The position numbers and the translations under genes are program-made. From NCBI RefSeq assembly GCF_001274775.1, contig NZ_LGUE01000008.1:1941-65940 (forward strand): a stretch of DNA of 64,000 nucleotides, read 5' to 3'. Below, one piece after another: positions 16,207 to 24,886 of this stretch. The notes under the pieces are model-generated. The model saw only the letters and a list, made by a program, of their open reading frames with translations. It made no database searches and was not told the origin of the DNA. The stretch comes from Rossellomorea marisflavi. Its GTDB lineage: Bacteria; Bacillota; Bacilli; Bacillales; Bacillaceae_B. Each line of letters starts with the position of its first letter. Position 1 is the stretch's first letter.

Positions 16207-16246
16207 AACGGCCCCCTGCCTTCCAGTAGCAGGGGGCCGCTCTTTT
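16207..16246 (+). terminator. terminator of the secreted-protein gene
   Basis: CGGCCCCCTGC and GCAGGGGGCCG form a perfect 11-bp stem followed by CTCTTTTCT on the plus strand. Confidence 0.9.
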
Positions 16247-16275
16247 CTATCCCAGTTTGACTTTTTCTGCTTTGA

Positions 16276-17103
16276 TCATTTCCCACCTGTAAAGGAAATC
16301 CCTTTGATGAAGTAACGGTTAAAGAAAGCATAGATCAAAAGAACAGGCAGGGTGAACACCATCGATGCGGCCATGATGTAGTTCCAGTAGCTGACATACT
16401 GACCCTTGAACGTATTCAAGCCCAGAGGAAGTGTGAACATCTCAATATCCGTCATCACGATCAGCGGTCTCATGAAATCATTCCAAGACCCCATGAATAC
16501 AAAGATGGCCTGGGCCGCGAGAGCCGGTCTGGCAAGAGGAATGACGATTTTGAAGAAGGTCCCAAGCTTGCTCAGTCCGTCCATCTCGGCCGCTTCCTCC
16601 AACTCTTTCGGGAAGTTGATGAAGAACTGTCTCATCATGAAGATAAACGTCGCATTGATCATGGCCGGTACAATCATTCCCTGGTAGGAATTCAGCCACC
16701 CAAGCTCCTTCAAGATGAGATAATTGGGAATCATGGTTACCTGCGCAGGGATCATGAGGACAGCCAGAATCGTGATAAAAACGGCTTTTTTCCCTGGAAA
16801 ACGAAGTCTCGCCAACGCATACCCTGCCATGGAATTGAATAGCAGATTCAGTGCCGTGCCGATAACCGCAATGAAAATACTATTGAACATCCACCTTGGA
16901 AAGAGCTCTTGCTCAATGAAGATCTGCCTGTAGTTATCCAAGGTGAACTGTTTCGGTATGAAGTTGATCGTACCTCCGACAATTTCCTGCAGTGTTTTAA
17001 AGGAGGACGATAGTGCCCATAGGAAGGGAACCAATGTTGTGATGGCGTAGAGGATCAAAATGGCATAGACAAGAATACGAACCGCTCCAAGCTTCTTTTT
17101 CAC
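16276..17103 (-). CDS. sugar ABC transporter permease, MalG type
   Basis: A 275-aa inner-membrane permease with six spans. The EAA loop that docks the ATPase is seen as EEAAEMDGLSKLGTFFKIVIPLARP. It ends GISFTGGK, as is usual for MalG/LacG-type proteins. It is the last gene of the LacI-controlled operon. No ATPase gene is present nearby, so a shared MsmX-type ATPase from elsewhere probably energises the importer (inference from Bacillus practice). Confidence 0.93.
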   Translation of the reverse strand: MKKKLGAVRILVYAILILYAITTLVPFLWALSSSFKTLQEIVGGTINFIPKQFTLDNYRQIFIEQELFPRWMFNSIFIAVIGTALNLLFNSMAGYALARLRFPGKKAVFITILAVLMIPAQVTMIPNYLILKELGWLNSYQGMIVPAMINATFIFMMRQFFINFPKELEEAAEMDGLSKLGTFFKIVIPLARPALAAQAIFVFMGSWNDFMRPLIVMTDIEMFTLPLGLNTFKGQYVSYWNYIMAASMVFTLPVLLIYAFFNRYFIKGISFTGGK

Positions 17104-17117
17104 TTGTTCTTCCCCCC

Positions 17118-18014
17118 TTAGTAAAGTGATTCTTCTTTTGAAAATTTCCGTTGGATCAAGGTCGCTACAAGGATGACAATGGCCAGCATGAGGACCAGTG
17201 CAGCAGCATAACCCATTGTCCCTAGGTTCTTGAATGCATATTGATAGACTAATAGAACGACGGTGAGGGTCGAATTATCAGGGCCGCCTGATCCTCCCGA
17301 GAAGATGTAAGACTGGTCGAATAATTGAAACGTCCCGATCAATCCCATGATCGCCACGAAGGACGTCACAGGCCGAAGGTGCGGAACCGTGATCTTCATG
17401 AACTTCTGAATGGTGCTTGCCCCGTCCAGTTCCGCCGCTTCATAGAGAGAATCAGGGATATCCTGCAGGGCAGCCAGGTAGATGACCATGAAGAAAGGGG
17501 CCGTCGACCAAATATTCATGATCATGATGGCGTTGAGCGCAATGTCCGGATCTCCCAGGAAGTTATAGGTTGGAAGACCGATAGCATCCAGCATGTTATT
17601 GATCAGACCGTTCTTGTTATACATCCACATGAAGATGAGCGTCAGGACAGCCGAGGACGTCAACGTTGGCAGGAAGTAGACAATCCGGAAGAAGCTCTGC
17701 CCTTTCATACCGGCATTCAGTGTGGCTGCCAGGATCAGGGCCAGAATGGTCTGACATGGTACCACAATGACGACATATTTAAATGTATTCCATAACGCAA
17801 TTTGGGCCCTCGTATCATCAAGGATGCGTGCGAAGTTATTGAAAGCGACGAAATCATAGCTCGCTCCCCCCAGAAGCTGTACCTTGTGGAAAGAAAGAAA
17901 AATGACATAAAAGATTGGACCTATGATGAAAAGTAGTAGGACAAATAATGCCGGCGACATGAACAAGTATCCTTGACCAGATTCTCGCAGTGCTCTTCTT
18001 GAGAATGGTTTCAT
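17118..18014 (-). CDS. sugar ABC transporter permease, MalF type
   Basis: A 298-aa six-span permease, partner of the MalG-type protein 14 bp downstream. It has the EAA loop YEAAELDGASTIQKFMKITVPHLRP and the N-terminal GYLFMSPALFVLLLF span. The ribosome site AAAGGAG is about 14 bases from the start, longer than ideal. Upstream lies a 131-bp spacer packed with competing hairpins, which probably lowers permease expression relative to the binding protein. Confidence 0.93.
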   Translation of the reverse strand: MKPFSRRALRESGQGYLFMSPALFVLLLFIIGPIFYVIFLSFHKVQLLGGASYDFVAFNNFARILDDTRAQIALWNTFKYVVIVVPCQTILALILAATLNAGMKGQSFFRIVYFLPTLTSSAVLTLIFMWMYNKNGLINNMLDAIGLPTYNFLGDPDIALNAIMIMNIWSTAPFFMVIYLAALQDIPDSLYEAAELDGASTIQKFMKITVPHLRPVTSFVAIMGLIGTFQLFDQSYIFSGGSGGPDNSTLTVVLLVYQYAFKNLGTMGYAAALVLMLAIVILVATLIQRKFSKEESLY

Positions 18015-18047
18015 ACGTTTTTTTCACACTCCTTTTGCAACGAATGT

Positions 18048-18132
18048 GCACAACTTCTTTCCAACGAGCTTTGACCTCGGCAGAAAGAAGCTGTGCAGAT
18101 CTTGTTGGAAAGAGGGAGGGGGCTTCCCCTCC
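18048..18132 (-). promoter_or_regulatory. intercistronic hairpins with two exclusive foldings
   Basis: Between the binding-protein and MalF genes, stem A pairs 18048-18060 with 18084-18096 (one mismatch). Stem B pairs 18056-18065 with 18104-18113 (10 bp perfect). A and B share one strand and cannot form together. A third GC-rich hairpin (18115-18132, 7-bp stem) follows the binding-protein stop. Such structures usually protect the upstream mRNA or cause partial termination; switching is inference. Confidence 0.55.
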
Positions 18133-18146
18133 TGTTCTTTCTCTCA

Positions 18147-19400
18147 TCAGTTCGAATCAATTTCACTATTTGCTTGCTTTTGGGCTTCCTTCAGCGCATC
18201 GTCCAACGCCCGATCACCAAGGAATGCACTCAGGAACTGATTATTGAAGTTGTTTGTGATCGTCGGAAGATTGGTTCCTTCAGACCAGACCGTTGCATAG
18301 GAAGCTCCAGCCACAAGCGGCCCCCGAAGTTCATCTTGATCATACCCAAGCTTCTCTGCTACTGATTTACGCGTTGGCAGGGCGTACCCTTTACTCGTCC
18401 ACGTCTCCATCCCCTCTTTTCCTGTCAGGTAGGATAGAAGTTTCCATGATGCTTTCTTCTTTTCAGATGCTGCATTCATGACGTATGCCACACTATACGC
18501 CATCGTCGATTTCTTCCCGTCGATGGTCGGCAGCTCAGCTGTACCGTACTCTACATCAGGAAAGGTATCCGCCAGGAACGGGATGGCCCAGTTCCCTTCG
18601 ATCACCATTGCTGCTTTCTCCTGACCAAATACCTCACCGCCCCAGGTTGCACCGACCTCTTTCGGTTCCACAGCTGACTGATCTTCATTGTGCATATCGA
18701 TGACCGGTTTCAATGCGTTCACTACATCATCAGATGCGAAGTTCGCCTTTCCATCGTTTACGACATCTCCACCAAGGGACTGGGCCACCCAGAATTGTCG
18801 GGCGAGCTCTGGAGCCACTCCAAAACCGTACTTCCCGTCTTTCGTCAGTGTCTTGGCAGCTTCCCGGAAATCATCCCACGTTTGCGGGACTTCAACCCCT
18901 GCTTCATCGAGCATTTTTTTGTTATAGAATAATGCGAGCGTCGAGTAGTCTTTCGGGAATCCATAAGTTTGATCATCCGAAATGAATGCTTCCAACAGAG
19001 GTTTCTCAAAGTCATCGACGTCGAATTCATCTGTCACGTATTCATCAAGCGGTTCGATGACACCCGTCTCGATCAAGGCCGGGGCTTCAAATGCATCAAG
19101 ATAAAAGACATCCGGGCCCTCTCCCCCAATCAAACGCGTCTTGATGACATCCATATATTGTTCCGTGATGACTTCGAGCTTTACATCAATATCCGGATTC
19201 TTCTCTTCGAAGTCTGCAATGGTCTGCTTCAGCAGCTTCTCTTCAGTCGGGTTTCCACCCCATCCGGCAAGCGTCACCTGCGTTTTTTCCCCGTCTTTCC
19301 CTTCCGTGGAGGCTCCGTCCGAGCTGCACCCCGAAAGAACCCCTGCCATCAACATCGAAGCAACACCAAGTCCCGCCATCCATTTCCTTGATTTCATCAT
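18147..19400 (-). CDS. sugar-binding lipoprotein of the ABC importer
   Basis: A 417-aa lipoprotein of the family-1 solute-binding type. The start is taken at the ATG of MMKSRKWM after AAGGGGACTGGA; an upstream in-frame codon lacks a site. The lipobox is LSGC, so the protein is anchored by a lipid at the outer face of the membrane. Motifs such as PDVFYLDAFEAPALIETGVIEPLD, QTYGFPKDYSTLALFYNK and AAMVIEGNWAI are typical of MalE/MsmE proteins. It lies between the debranching-type enzyme and the permeases, so it probably binds an alpha-gluco-oligosaccharide. Confidence 0.92.
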   Translation of the reverse strand: MMKSRKWMAGLGVASMLMAGVLSGCSSDGASTEGKDGEKTQVTLAGWGGNPTEEKLLKQTIADFEEKNPDIDVKLEVITEQYMDVIKTRLIGGEGPDVFYLDAFEAPALIETGVIEPLDEYVTDEFDVDDFEKPLLEAFISDDQTYGFPKDYSTLALFYNKKMLDEAGVEVPQTWDDFREAAKTLTKDGKYGFGVAPELARQFWVAQSLGGDVVNDGKANFASDDVVNALKPVIDMHNEDQSAVEPKEVGATWGGEVFGQEKAAMVIEGNWAIPFLADTFPDVEYGTAELPTIDGKKSTMAYSVAYVMNAASEKKKASWKLLSYLTGKEGMETWTSKGYALPTRKSVAEKLGYDQDELRGPLVAGASYATVWSEGTNLPTITNNFNNQFLSAFLGDRALDDALKEAQKQANSEIDSN

Positions 19401-19463
19401 TCCAGTCCCCTTCCATTTTTTTATCATCTAAAGGAAGTGTCCTTCCCCGAGATCCGAATGAGA

Positions 19464-21569
19464 TCAAACCATTTGTTCTGTTGAGCTGATCTGATAGCCT
19501 GTGGTATTCTTGAGCACTTCTAACCGGCAGCCGCCTTCCACCCTCTTGATGGAGACAGACAGTTTCCCTGTGCCGATGGAAAGATCATGCACTTCTAAAC
19601 GATTCATGTTTTCAAGGAGTACAGGTGAAAGCCTGATTTCTCCTTTTAAACCATCAGGAAACAATCCCAATAGAGATTGTATGAACACAAGCGGCGTTCC
19701 GGCTGCCCAAGCCTGTGGAGAACAAGCCACGGGATATTTGACGACTTTCCCGCCGCTCCCATACCCACAGAACAGCTCCGGCAGACGGTCATACTCAAAG
19801 TGAGCCGCCGCAGAAACCAGTCCTTGAATCACTTGGTTCGCCTGTTGTTGGTATCCGCTTTTGCTCATCCCGAGGATCGATAGGCTGTTATCATGGGGCC
19901 ATACACTTCCGTCATGATAACTCATGGGATTATAGCCGGCTTCACCCTCTGCCATCGTACGAATGCCATAACCTGAAAACATTTTTGGTGAGACGAGCAT
20001 ATCTGTGACAGCTTTAGCCCTCTCTTCATTCAACATGCCTGAGAATAGGACGTGACCAGGATTCGATGTGATGGTCCCTACCTGTTCCTTCCGGTCATCC
20101 AAAGCGATGGCATAATAGCGGACATCATCCATCCAAAAGGCTTCATCGAACCGCTGTCTGAGGGCCTCCGCCTGCCTGCGCAAACTCCGGGCTTCCTCAC
20201 CCCGATTCATATGGTCAAAAATATCCGCCAGTCCGGTCTTCGCTTGATAGACATAGCCTTGTACTTCTGCAAGGGCAATCGGCGTCTTGGCGTATTCCCC
20301 GTCCCGATGGACAACGGAATCCCCGGAATCCTTCCATCCTTGATTGGCAATCCCCTTACTGGATTCCTGGTGATATTCCACGAACAGATCACCATCACGG
20401 TCTCCATAGGAATCTATCCACATTAAAGCGTTTTCAATTTCTTGTTCGAGTGTATGGACAAGTTCTACATCTTCCGTCCACTTCACATATTCCGTCAAGA
20501 GTATAAGGAATAACGGGGTAGCATCCACTGTTCCGTAGTATGGTGTAAAGGGAATTTGTCCTGTCGCAGCCAGCTCACCGAAGCGGATCTCATGCATGAT
20601 CTTACCGGGCTGCTCATCCCTCCACGGATCCAGCTTGCTCCCTTGGTAGTGTGCCATTGTCAACAGGGTCCCCCTGGCGATGTCGGCATTGAAGGGAAGC
20701 GTTTGAAGGGCGGCAATCAGACTGTCGCGACCAAACGGTACCCCGAACCATGGAAGACCTGCCACTGGAAAGGCACCATGCCCTACATCCGTGAGAAGCA
20801 CCCGCATGTCATTCAACCCCCGTTCGACAAGACGCTTCAAAGGAAGGCAGTCTGTCTCCACTTTTGCAACCCCATCATTCCAACGTTCATAAGAGGCTTC
20901 CAGCATTGCAAGGGCTGCTTCTTTCTCAACACGATTGATGTCATCCCGCCTACCGGTCACGGGTTGAACAGATAACGTCACTGAGTCGGATTCTCCATGA
21001 TCCAATTCGAACCCGAAGGAAATGATTCCTTTATCGTCATTGTTAAGAGCCTGCTTATCCCATGTAATCACCGTACTTCGATTCAGTCCATCCGCTCCTT
21101 CATACGAAAAAGAAAGGGAATCTTCCTTGCGTACTTGACCCGTCTTTTGCCCAAGCTTCCCGTTCAGGAACCCCCGAACGACAAACATGTCGAGGAAGTC
21201 CGCATCAGCATGGATGCTGATTTCAAACGCCACACGCTTCGGGAAATAACTCTTCACCTTCACTTCTTCATACAGGACATCATCATAAATGAATCGGGTC
21301 CGCTGGATTTCAATGGATTCACGCCATAGAACCAGGCTCCCCTCCTGTTCCATATGAGGGTTCGTCAGCAAGATCGTAGATTTGTAATTTTGATCTGCTT
21401 CAGAGGATAGGAGAACAGGATCTTCTCCGTTAATCTTCAGGTCGAGCTTGCTCAAGAATCGGGTGTCCTTTGAATACAGGCCCAATCCATATGGATGATC
21501 CTCCGGTATATTTCCGTTTGTATCTGTCAGCAAAAACAGGTCATTTTCTTTTATCACGCGATAGTCCAT
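19464..21569 (-). CDS. amylo-alpha-1,6-glucosidase-like glycosidase
   Basis: A 701-aa cytoplasmic glycosidase with a glycogen-debranching N-terminal beta domain (YRVIKENDLFLLTDTNGNI, GLYSKDTRFLSKL) and an (alpha/alpha)6 catalytic barrel (WFGVPFGRDSLIAALQTL, MHEIRFGE, YHDGSVWPHDNSL, CSPQAWAAGT). Annotations of this family vary (debranching enzyme, glucosylglycerate or trehalose-like hydrolase). ATG 21569 follows a perfect AGGAGG at six bases; the frame continues upstream without a site. It is the first gene of the importer operon behind two LacI-type palindromes. It would hydrolyse the imported glucoside. Confidence 0.87.
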   Translation of the reverse strand: MDYRVIKENDLFLLTDTNGNIPEDHPYGLGLYSKDTRFLSKLDLKINGEDPVLLSSEADQNYKSTILLTNPHMEQEGSLVLWRESIEIQRTRFIYDDVLYEEVKVKSYFPKRVAFEISIHADADFLDMFVVRGFLNGKLGQKTGQVRKEDSLSFSYEGADGLNRSTVITWDKQALNNDDKGIISFGFELDHGESDSVTLSVQPVTGRRDDINRVEKEAALAMLEASYERWNDGVAKVETDCLPLKRLVERGLNDMRVLLTDVGHGAFPVAGLPWFGVPFGRDSLIAALQTLPFNADIARGTLLTMAHYQGSKLDPWRDEQPGKIMHEIRFGELAATGQIPFTPYYGTVDATPLFLILLTEYVKWTEDVELVHTLEQEIENALMWIDSYGDRDGDLFVEYHQESSKGIANQGWKDSGDSVVHRDGEYAKTPIALAEVQGYVYQAKTGLADIFDHMNRGEEARSLRRQAEALRQRFDEAFWMDDVRYYAIALDDRKEQVGTITSNPGHVLFSGMLNEERAKAVTDMLVSPKMFSGYGIRTMAEGEAGYNPMSYHDGSVWPHDNSLSILGMSKSGYQQQANQVIQGLVSAAAHFEYDRLPELFCGYGSGGKVVKYPVACSPQAWAAGTPLVFIQSLLGLFPDGLKGEIRLSPVLLENMNRLEVHDLSIGTGKLSVSIKRVEGGCRLEVLKNTTGYQISSTEQMV

Positions 21570-21589
21570 AATGGTCCTCCTACTTCCTA

Positions 21590-21603
21590 CCGAAACGTTT
21601 TGG
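21590..21603. promoter_or_regulatory. LacI-family operator 1
   Basis: CCGAAACGTTTTGG, a palindrome with one mismatched pair and the AACGTT core typical of LacI-type sites, overlaps the leader of the glycosidase gene. Confidence 0.8.
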
Positions 21604-21620
21604 TTTTTAACATGATGGAA

Positions 21621-21634
21621 CCGAAACGTTTCGG
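21621..21634. promoter_or_regulatory. LacI-family operator 2
   Basis: CCGAAACGTTTCGG is a perfect 14-bp palindrome starting 31 bp (about three helical turns) from operator 1, between lacI and the glycosidase gene. Confidence 0.85.
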
Positions 21635-21661
21635 ATTTTAGCCTCACCGGAAGAGCGCCTT

Positions 21662-22666
21662 TTATTGAACAGACTCCCTAACGATGAGTTCGGTTTCCAA
21701 TGTAATGATTTTTGCAGGTCCTTCTTCTTCCAGCATATCGATGAGGGCATTCGCCGCTTTGTAGCCAAGATCGAATTTGTCCTGGGCGATCGTTGTCAGT
21801 GGCGGTGAAGCGTAGCCTGCAAGCAGGATGTTATCATACCCGATAATGGACAATTGCCCTGGTATGGCAAGTCCAGATGATTTGGCACTCTTCATTACCC
21901 CAAGTGCCATCAGGTCGCTTGCACAAAAAATGGCCGTGATGTCGGGATGTTCATCCAAAAGTTTTGCCGCTTCCTCTTCTGCTTTGTCTTCAAGAAAATC
22001 GCCGTTTCGAACGTACTCTTCCCTAAAGTCAATCCCCGCTTCCCGCAGGGCATCACGGTATCCCTTCAACCTTTGCTGACTGACGTATGCCTGATCGTGG
22101 CCGTTCATGAAGGCAATCTTCTTGTGTCCTGATTGAATCAGATAGTCCACGGCCCGCTTCGCACCAAGGACGCTGTCTGTTGTCACATAGCCCACACTCT
22201 CCGAGGAGATGGGAATATCGATCAACATGCATGGAATATCACTCTCGACCACTTCCTTCAGATACGGATCATCGATTTTCATCCCTTGAAGAATGACACC
22301 ATCGACCCTTCGCTCCCTGCAAAGCTGTGAATAGGTTTTCTCACGCTGCTTGGTTGTGGTCGTACTGAACAATACAAGGTCATAGTCCCTCTCTGAGATG
22401 CATTCATTGACACCCGAGAGGACTTCAAACGTAAAGTTATCCTTTGAATTCGCCCGATTCATCCCTGAAACCAGCATCCCGATGGTCTTGGTTTTTTTCA
22501 TCACAAGGCCCCTGGCCAATGTATTGGGACTGTAATTCAGCTCTTTGGCAATCTCAGAAATCTTGCGTCTCGTCTTTTCATTCACATCAGAATAGCCATT
22601 CAGTGCGCGTGATACGGTCGTCACCGACACACCCGCTACTTTTGCAATATCTTTAATCGTTGTCAA
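21662..22666 (-). CDS. LacI-family transcriptional regulator
   Basis: A 334-aa repressor with an N-terminal helix-turn-helix and hinge (TIKDIAKVAGVSVTTVSRALNG; YSPNTLARGL), then a periplasmic-binding-protein-like effector domain (IGMLVSGMNR, VDGVILQG, AIFCASDLMALGVM, LSIIGYDNILLAGYASPPLT). TTG 22666 fits best, as GGAGG is seven bases away; an ATG six bases further upstream is too close. The matching palindrome over its own ribosome site suggests self-repression. The effector is probably the imported oligosaccharide or its product. Confidence 0.92.
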   Translation of the reverse strand: MTTIKDIAKVAGVSVTTVSRALNGYSDVNEKTRRKISEIAKELNYSPNTLARGLVMKKTKTIGMLVSGMNRANSKDNFTFEVLSGVNECISERDYDLVLFSTTTTKQREKTYSQLCRERRVDGVILQGMKIDDPYLKEVVESDIPCMLIDIPISSESVGYVTTDSVLGAKRAVDYLIQSGHKKIAFMNGHDQAYVSQQRLKGYRDALREAGIDFREEYVRNGDFLEDKAEEEAAKLLDEHPDITAIFCASDLMALGVMKSAKSSGLAIPGQLSIIGYDNILLAGYASPPLTTIAQDKFDLGYKAANALIDMLEEEGPAKIITLETELIVRESVQ

Positions 22667-22677
22667 AATCATTTCCT

Positions 22678-22691
22678 CCAAAACGTTTCGG
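22678..22691. promoter_or_regulatory. LacI-family operator 3 (autoregulation)
   Basis: CCAAAACGTTTCGG shares the AACGTT core and overlaps the ribosome site of the lacI gene. Confidence 0.8.
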
Positions 22692-22771
22692 ATACCTTTG
22701 AAGTCATCTTACCTGATTGTGTTAGCGTTTGCAATATATTTTGAGTAATCTGATTTTTATTTGTTCGCCCA

Positions 22772-22806
22772 ATTAAAAACTCCCCCTTATTGGTACAAGG
22801 GGGAGC
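22772..22806 (-). terminator. terminator of the subtilase gene
   Basis: On the minus strand CTCCCCCTT and AAGGGGGAG pair and are followed by TTTTTAATT. Confidence 0.9.
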
Positions 22807-22810
22807 GGTG

Positions 22811-24700
22811 TTACTTCACCGTTATATTGCTTGCCTTACTCGTATTCTTCGCTTTATCAGTCGCTGTCACTGATAGCTTCTTCCCTTTCTTCTGCTTCTT
22901 GATGTTCACGGAGTAGCTGCCTTTCTTATCCGCTTTCGCGGAACCGAGCTTCGTTTTCCCCACTTTCACTGTAACCGTGGAATTGCCTTCCGCCTTTCCC
23001 GTCACCTTAGTGGCTTTAGGGGAGACCGGATTAACGGATGGCGCTTTCGGAGGTGTGTTGTCTACCACGGTGACGGTTTTTCCCTTGCTCACATTTTTGG
23101 CTTTATCTGTTGCCGTAACCGTCAGTTTGGTGCCTGCCTTTTGCTTGGCAATCTTCACCGAATACGTGCCGGTCGTTGTAGCGACGGAACTGCCGAGCTT
23201 CTTGCTTCCTGCCTTGACCGTTACCGTCGAACCGGCTTCAGCTTTTCCTTTCACCACCGTGTCATGATCACCGACTTTATTCACAGTTGGAGCCTTTGGA
23301 GGGGTCCCGTCAAGTACAGTAGCGTGCGCCTCTTTCGTTACATCGTCCTCGAAGGTGACCACGACGGAGATCGCTGCACCGACTTTCTGTTTCGGGATGC
23401 TCACGGAAAAGGTGCCGTTGGTGGCTTTTCCTGTTCCAATCACTTCTTTCCCCCGCTTGATGCTCACTTTCCCAGACTCTGTAAGGGAGGTTTTCCCCTC
23501 TACCAGCGTCGAATGATCGTAGACCTTCTTCGATAGTGACGGCGCTTTGATGATTCTCTTCAGATCAAGGGCTCTTCTGGCATTGACGATCCCTTTGCCG
23601 AAATAGGCTTCATATTTCGGACCGTACCAGTCGGCCGTATTTGATAGCTTATTGATAACATCCTGCTTCGTATAATTGGGATGGGCTGCGAGTACGAGTG
23701 CTGCCGTCCCAGATACAACGGGGGCCGCCATCGAGGTCCCGTCCATATAGCCGTACATATTGTAGGGAATGGTTGAAAGGATGCTGACCCCGGGAGCGGA
23801 CAGGTCCACCTTGCCGTAGTTGGAGAAGTCGGCATCCAAGGCCTGGTCATCTGTAGCCGCAATGGAAAGGACCGATTTGTAGGATGCCGGATAGTATGGA
23901 TACTTCCTCGTATCCAGGGAATCATTTCCTGCCGCCGCGATGACGAGGATGCCCATTTGATCGGCTTTTTTCAGGACCTCTTCAAGAGCCGCGCTCTTCT
24001 CGTAGCTTCCAAGGCTCAAGTTGATGATGGATGCGTGCTGGTCGATGGCGTATTGGATGCCTTTGACCACATCGGACATATACCCTTCTTCCCCATCGAA
24101 TACTTGAACGGGCATGATGCCCGTATTCTGGGCGACTCCGGCTCCACCGATCTTGTTGTTGCCTGCAGCTCCGATGATCCCTGCTACATGGGTCCCGTGA
24201 TCACCAGGAGTGACATCCGCCGTTTCAGTCAGGACATTATAGGGTGCCGTAATATTCCGCTTCAGGTCGAGATGATCCACATCCACCCCGTTGTCCACGA
24301 CGGCTACGACCACCTTCTTCGACCCCATTGTGCGGTCCCAAGCGCGCGGTGCTTCAATGGATTGAAGATGCCACTGATCCTTCAGGAGCTTATCATTGGT
24401 GGCAGAAGACAGAGTCACGATGGAATCCTTTTCTGCATACGCCACATCTCGCCGATCTTCAAGATCCTCTACGAAAGCGCTCGTATCCATGCCTTCCGGT
24501 ACTTCCAGCGTCACGATCGGCTGCGGCTGATCGTCAGAGACCGCTGCCAACCCATAGCCCTTAAGCTCGCCTGCAGCATGAGGGGATTTCAGCTTTACGA
24601 TCACCCGGTCCGGCGTGTCGCCGTTCGAAGCTCCGGCATTTCCCGGCCATCCAAATGCGATGCTTCCTGCCATCAGTACAGAAATCAGGATCCTCTTCAT
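22811..24700 (-). CDS. secreted subtilisin-like S8 peptidase with three Ig-like repeats
   Basis: A 629-aa exported protease. ATG 24700 lies five bases after GAGGAG. A signal peptide (ending GNAGAS) and an inhibitor-type prodomain (VIVKLKSPH...DVAYAEKD) precede the S8 domain. The catalytic triad is seen as VVDNGVDVDH (Asp), GDHGTHVAGI (His) and GTSMAAPVVSG (Ser), with the oxyanion Asn in AAAGND. After about residue 400 there are three roughly 80-residue Big-type Ig-like repeats, two with the shared block TPPKAP..N and VTATDKAKN, very rich in Lys/Thr/Val. They may bind the cell wall or other polymers. Monocistronic and divergent from the MFS gene. Confidence 0.93.
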   Translation of the reverse strand: MKRILISVLMAGSIAFGWPGNAGASNGDTPDRVIVKLKSPHAAGELKGYGLAAVSDDQPQPIVTLEVPEGMDTSAFVEDLEDRRDVAYAEKDSIVTLSSATNDKLLKDQWHLQSIEAPRAWDRTMGSKKVVVAVVDNGVDVDHLDLKRNITAPYNVLTETADVTPGDHGTHVAGIIGAAGNNKIGGAGVAQNTGIMPVQVFDGEEGYMSDVVKGIQYAIDQHASIINLSLGSYEKSAALEEVLKKADQMGILVIAAAGNDSLDTRKYPYYPASYKSVLSIAATDDQALDADFSNYGKVDLSAPGVSILSTIPYNMYGYMDGTSMAAPVVSGTAALVLAAHPNYTKQDVINKLSNTADWYGPKYEAYFGKGIVNARRALDLKRIIKAPSLSKKVYDHSTLVEGKTSLTESGKVSIKRGKEVIGTGKATNGTFSVSIPKQKVGAAISVVVTFEDDVTKEAHATVLDGTPPKAPTVNKVGDHDTVVKGKAEAGSTVTVKAGSKKLGSSVATTTGTYSVKIAKQKAGTKLTVTATDKAKNVSKGKTVTVVDNTPPKAPSVNPVSPKATKVTGKAEGNSTVTVKVGKTKLGSAKADKKGSYSVNIKKQKKGKKLSVTATDKAKNTSKASNITVK

Positions 24701-24886
24701 GACCACTCCTCGTTTCCTCATAAGATATTAAATTGTATGTTCATCTTATTTTCGTCCTTCCATGCCTTTTATCCTTTATTTCCACTAAAAGATTGCGGGT
24801 CTGAAAGATTCGTTACTCCCTACCTTGTCCACTGCTGTACAATGGAAACAACAGGAAGTCAGTTCAAGATGAAAGGAGCCTCTACT

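Noticed and set aside
22811-23500. Repeats as a possible CRISPR or minisatellite.
   Set aside because: The similarity is at the protein level, from the Ig-like repeats of the protease; spacing and sequence are not CRISPR-like.
23957-24886. Open frame that would extend the MFS protein by 310 residues at its N-terminus.
   Set aside because: It is antisense to the protease gene, and the MFS ribosome site AAAGGAG with ATG 24887 gives a normal-length transporter.
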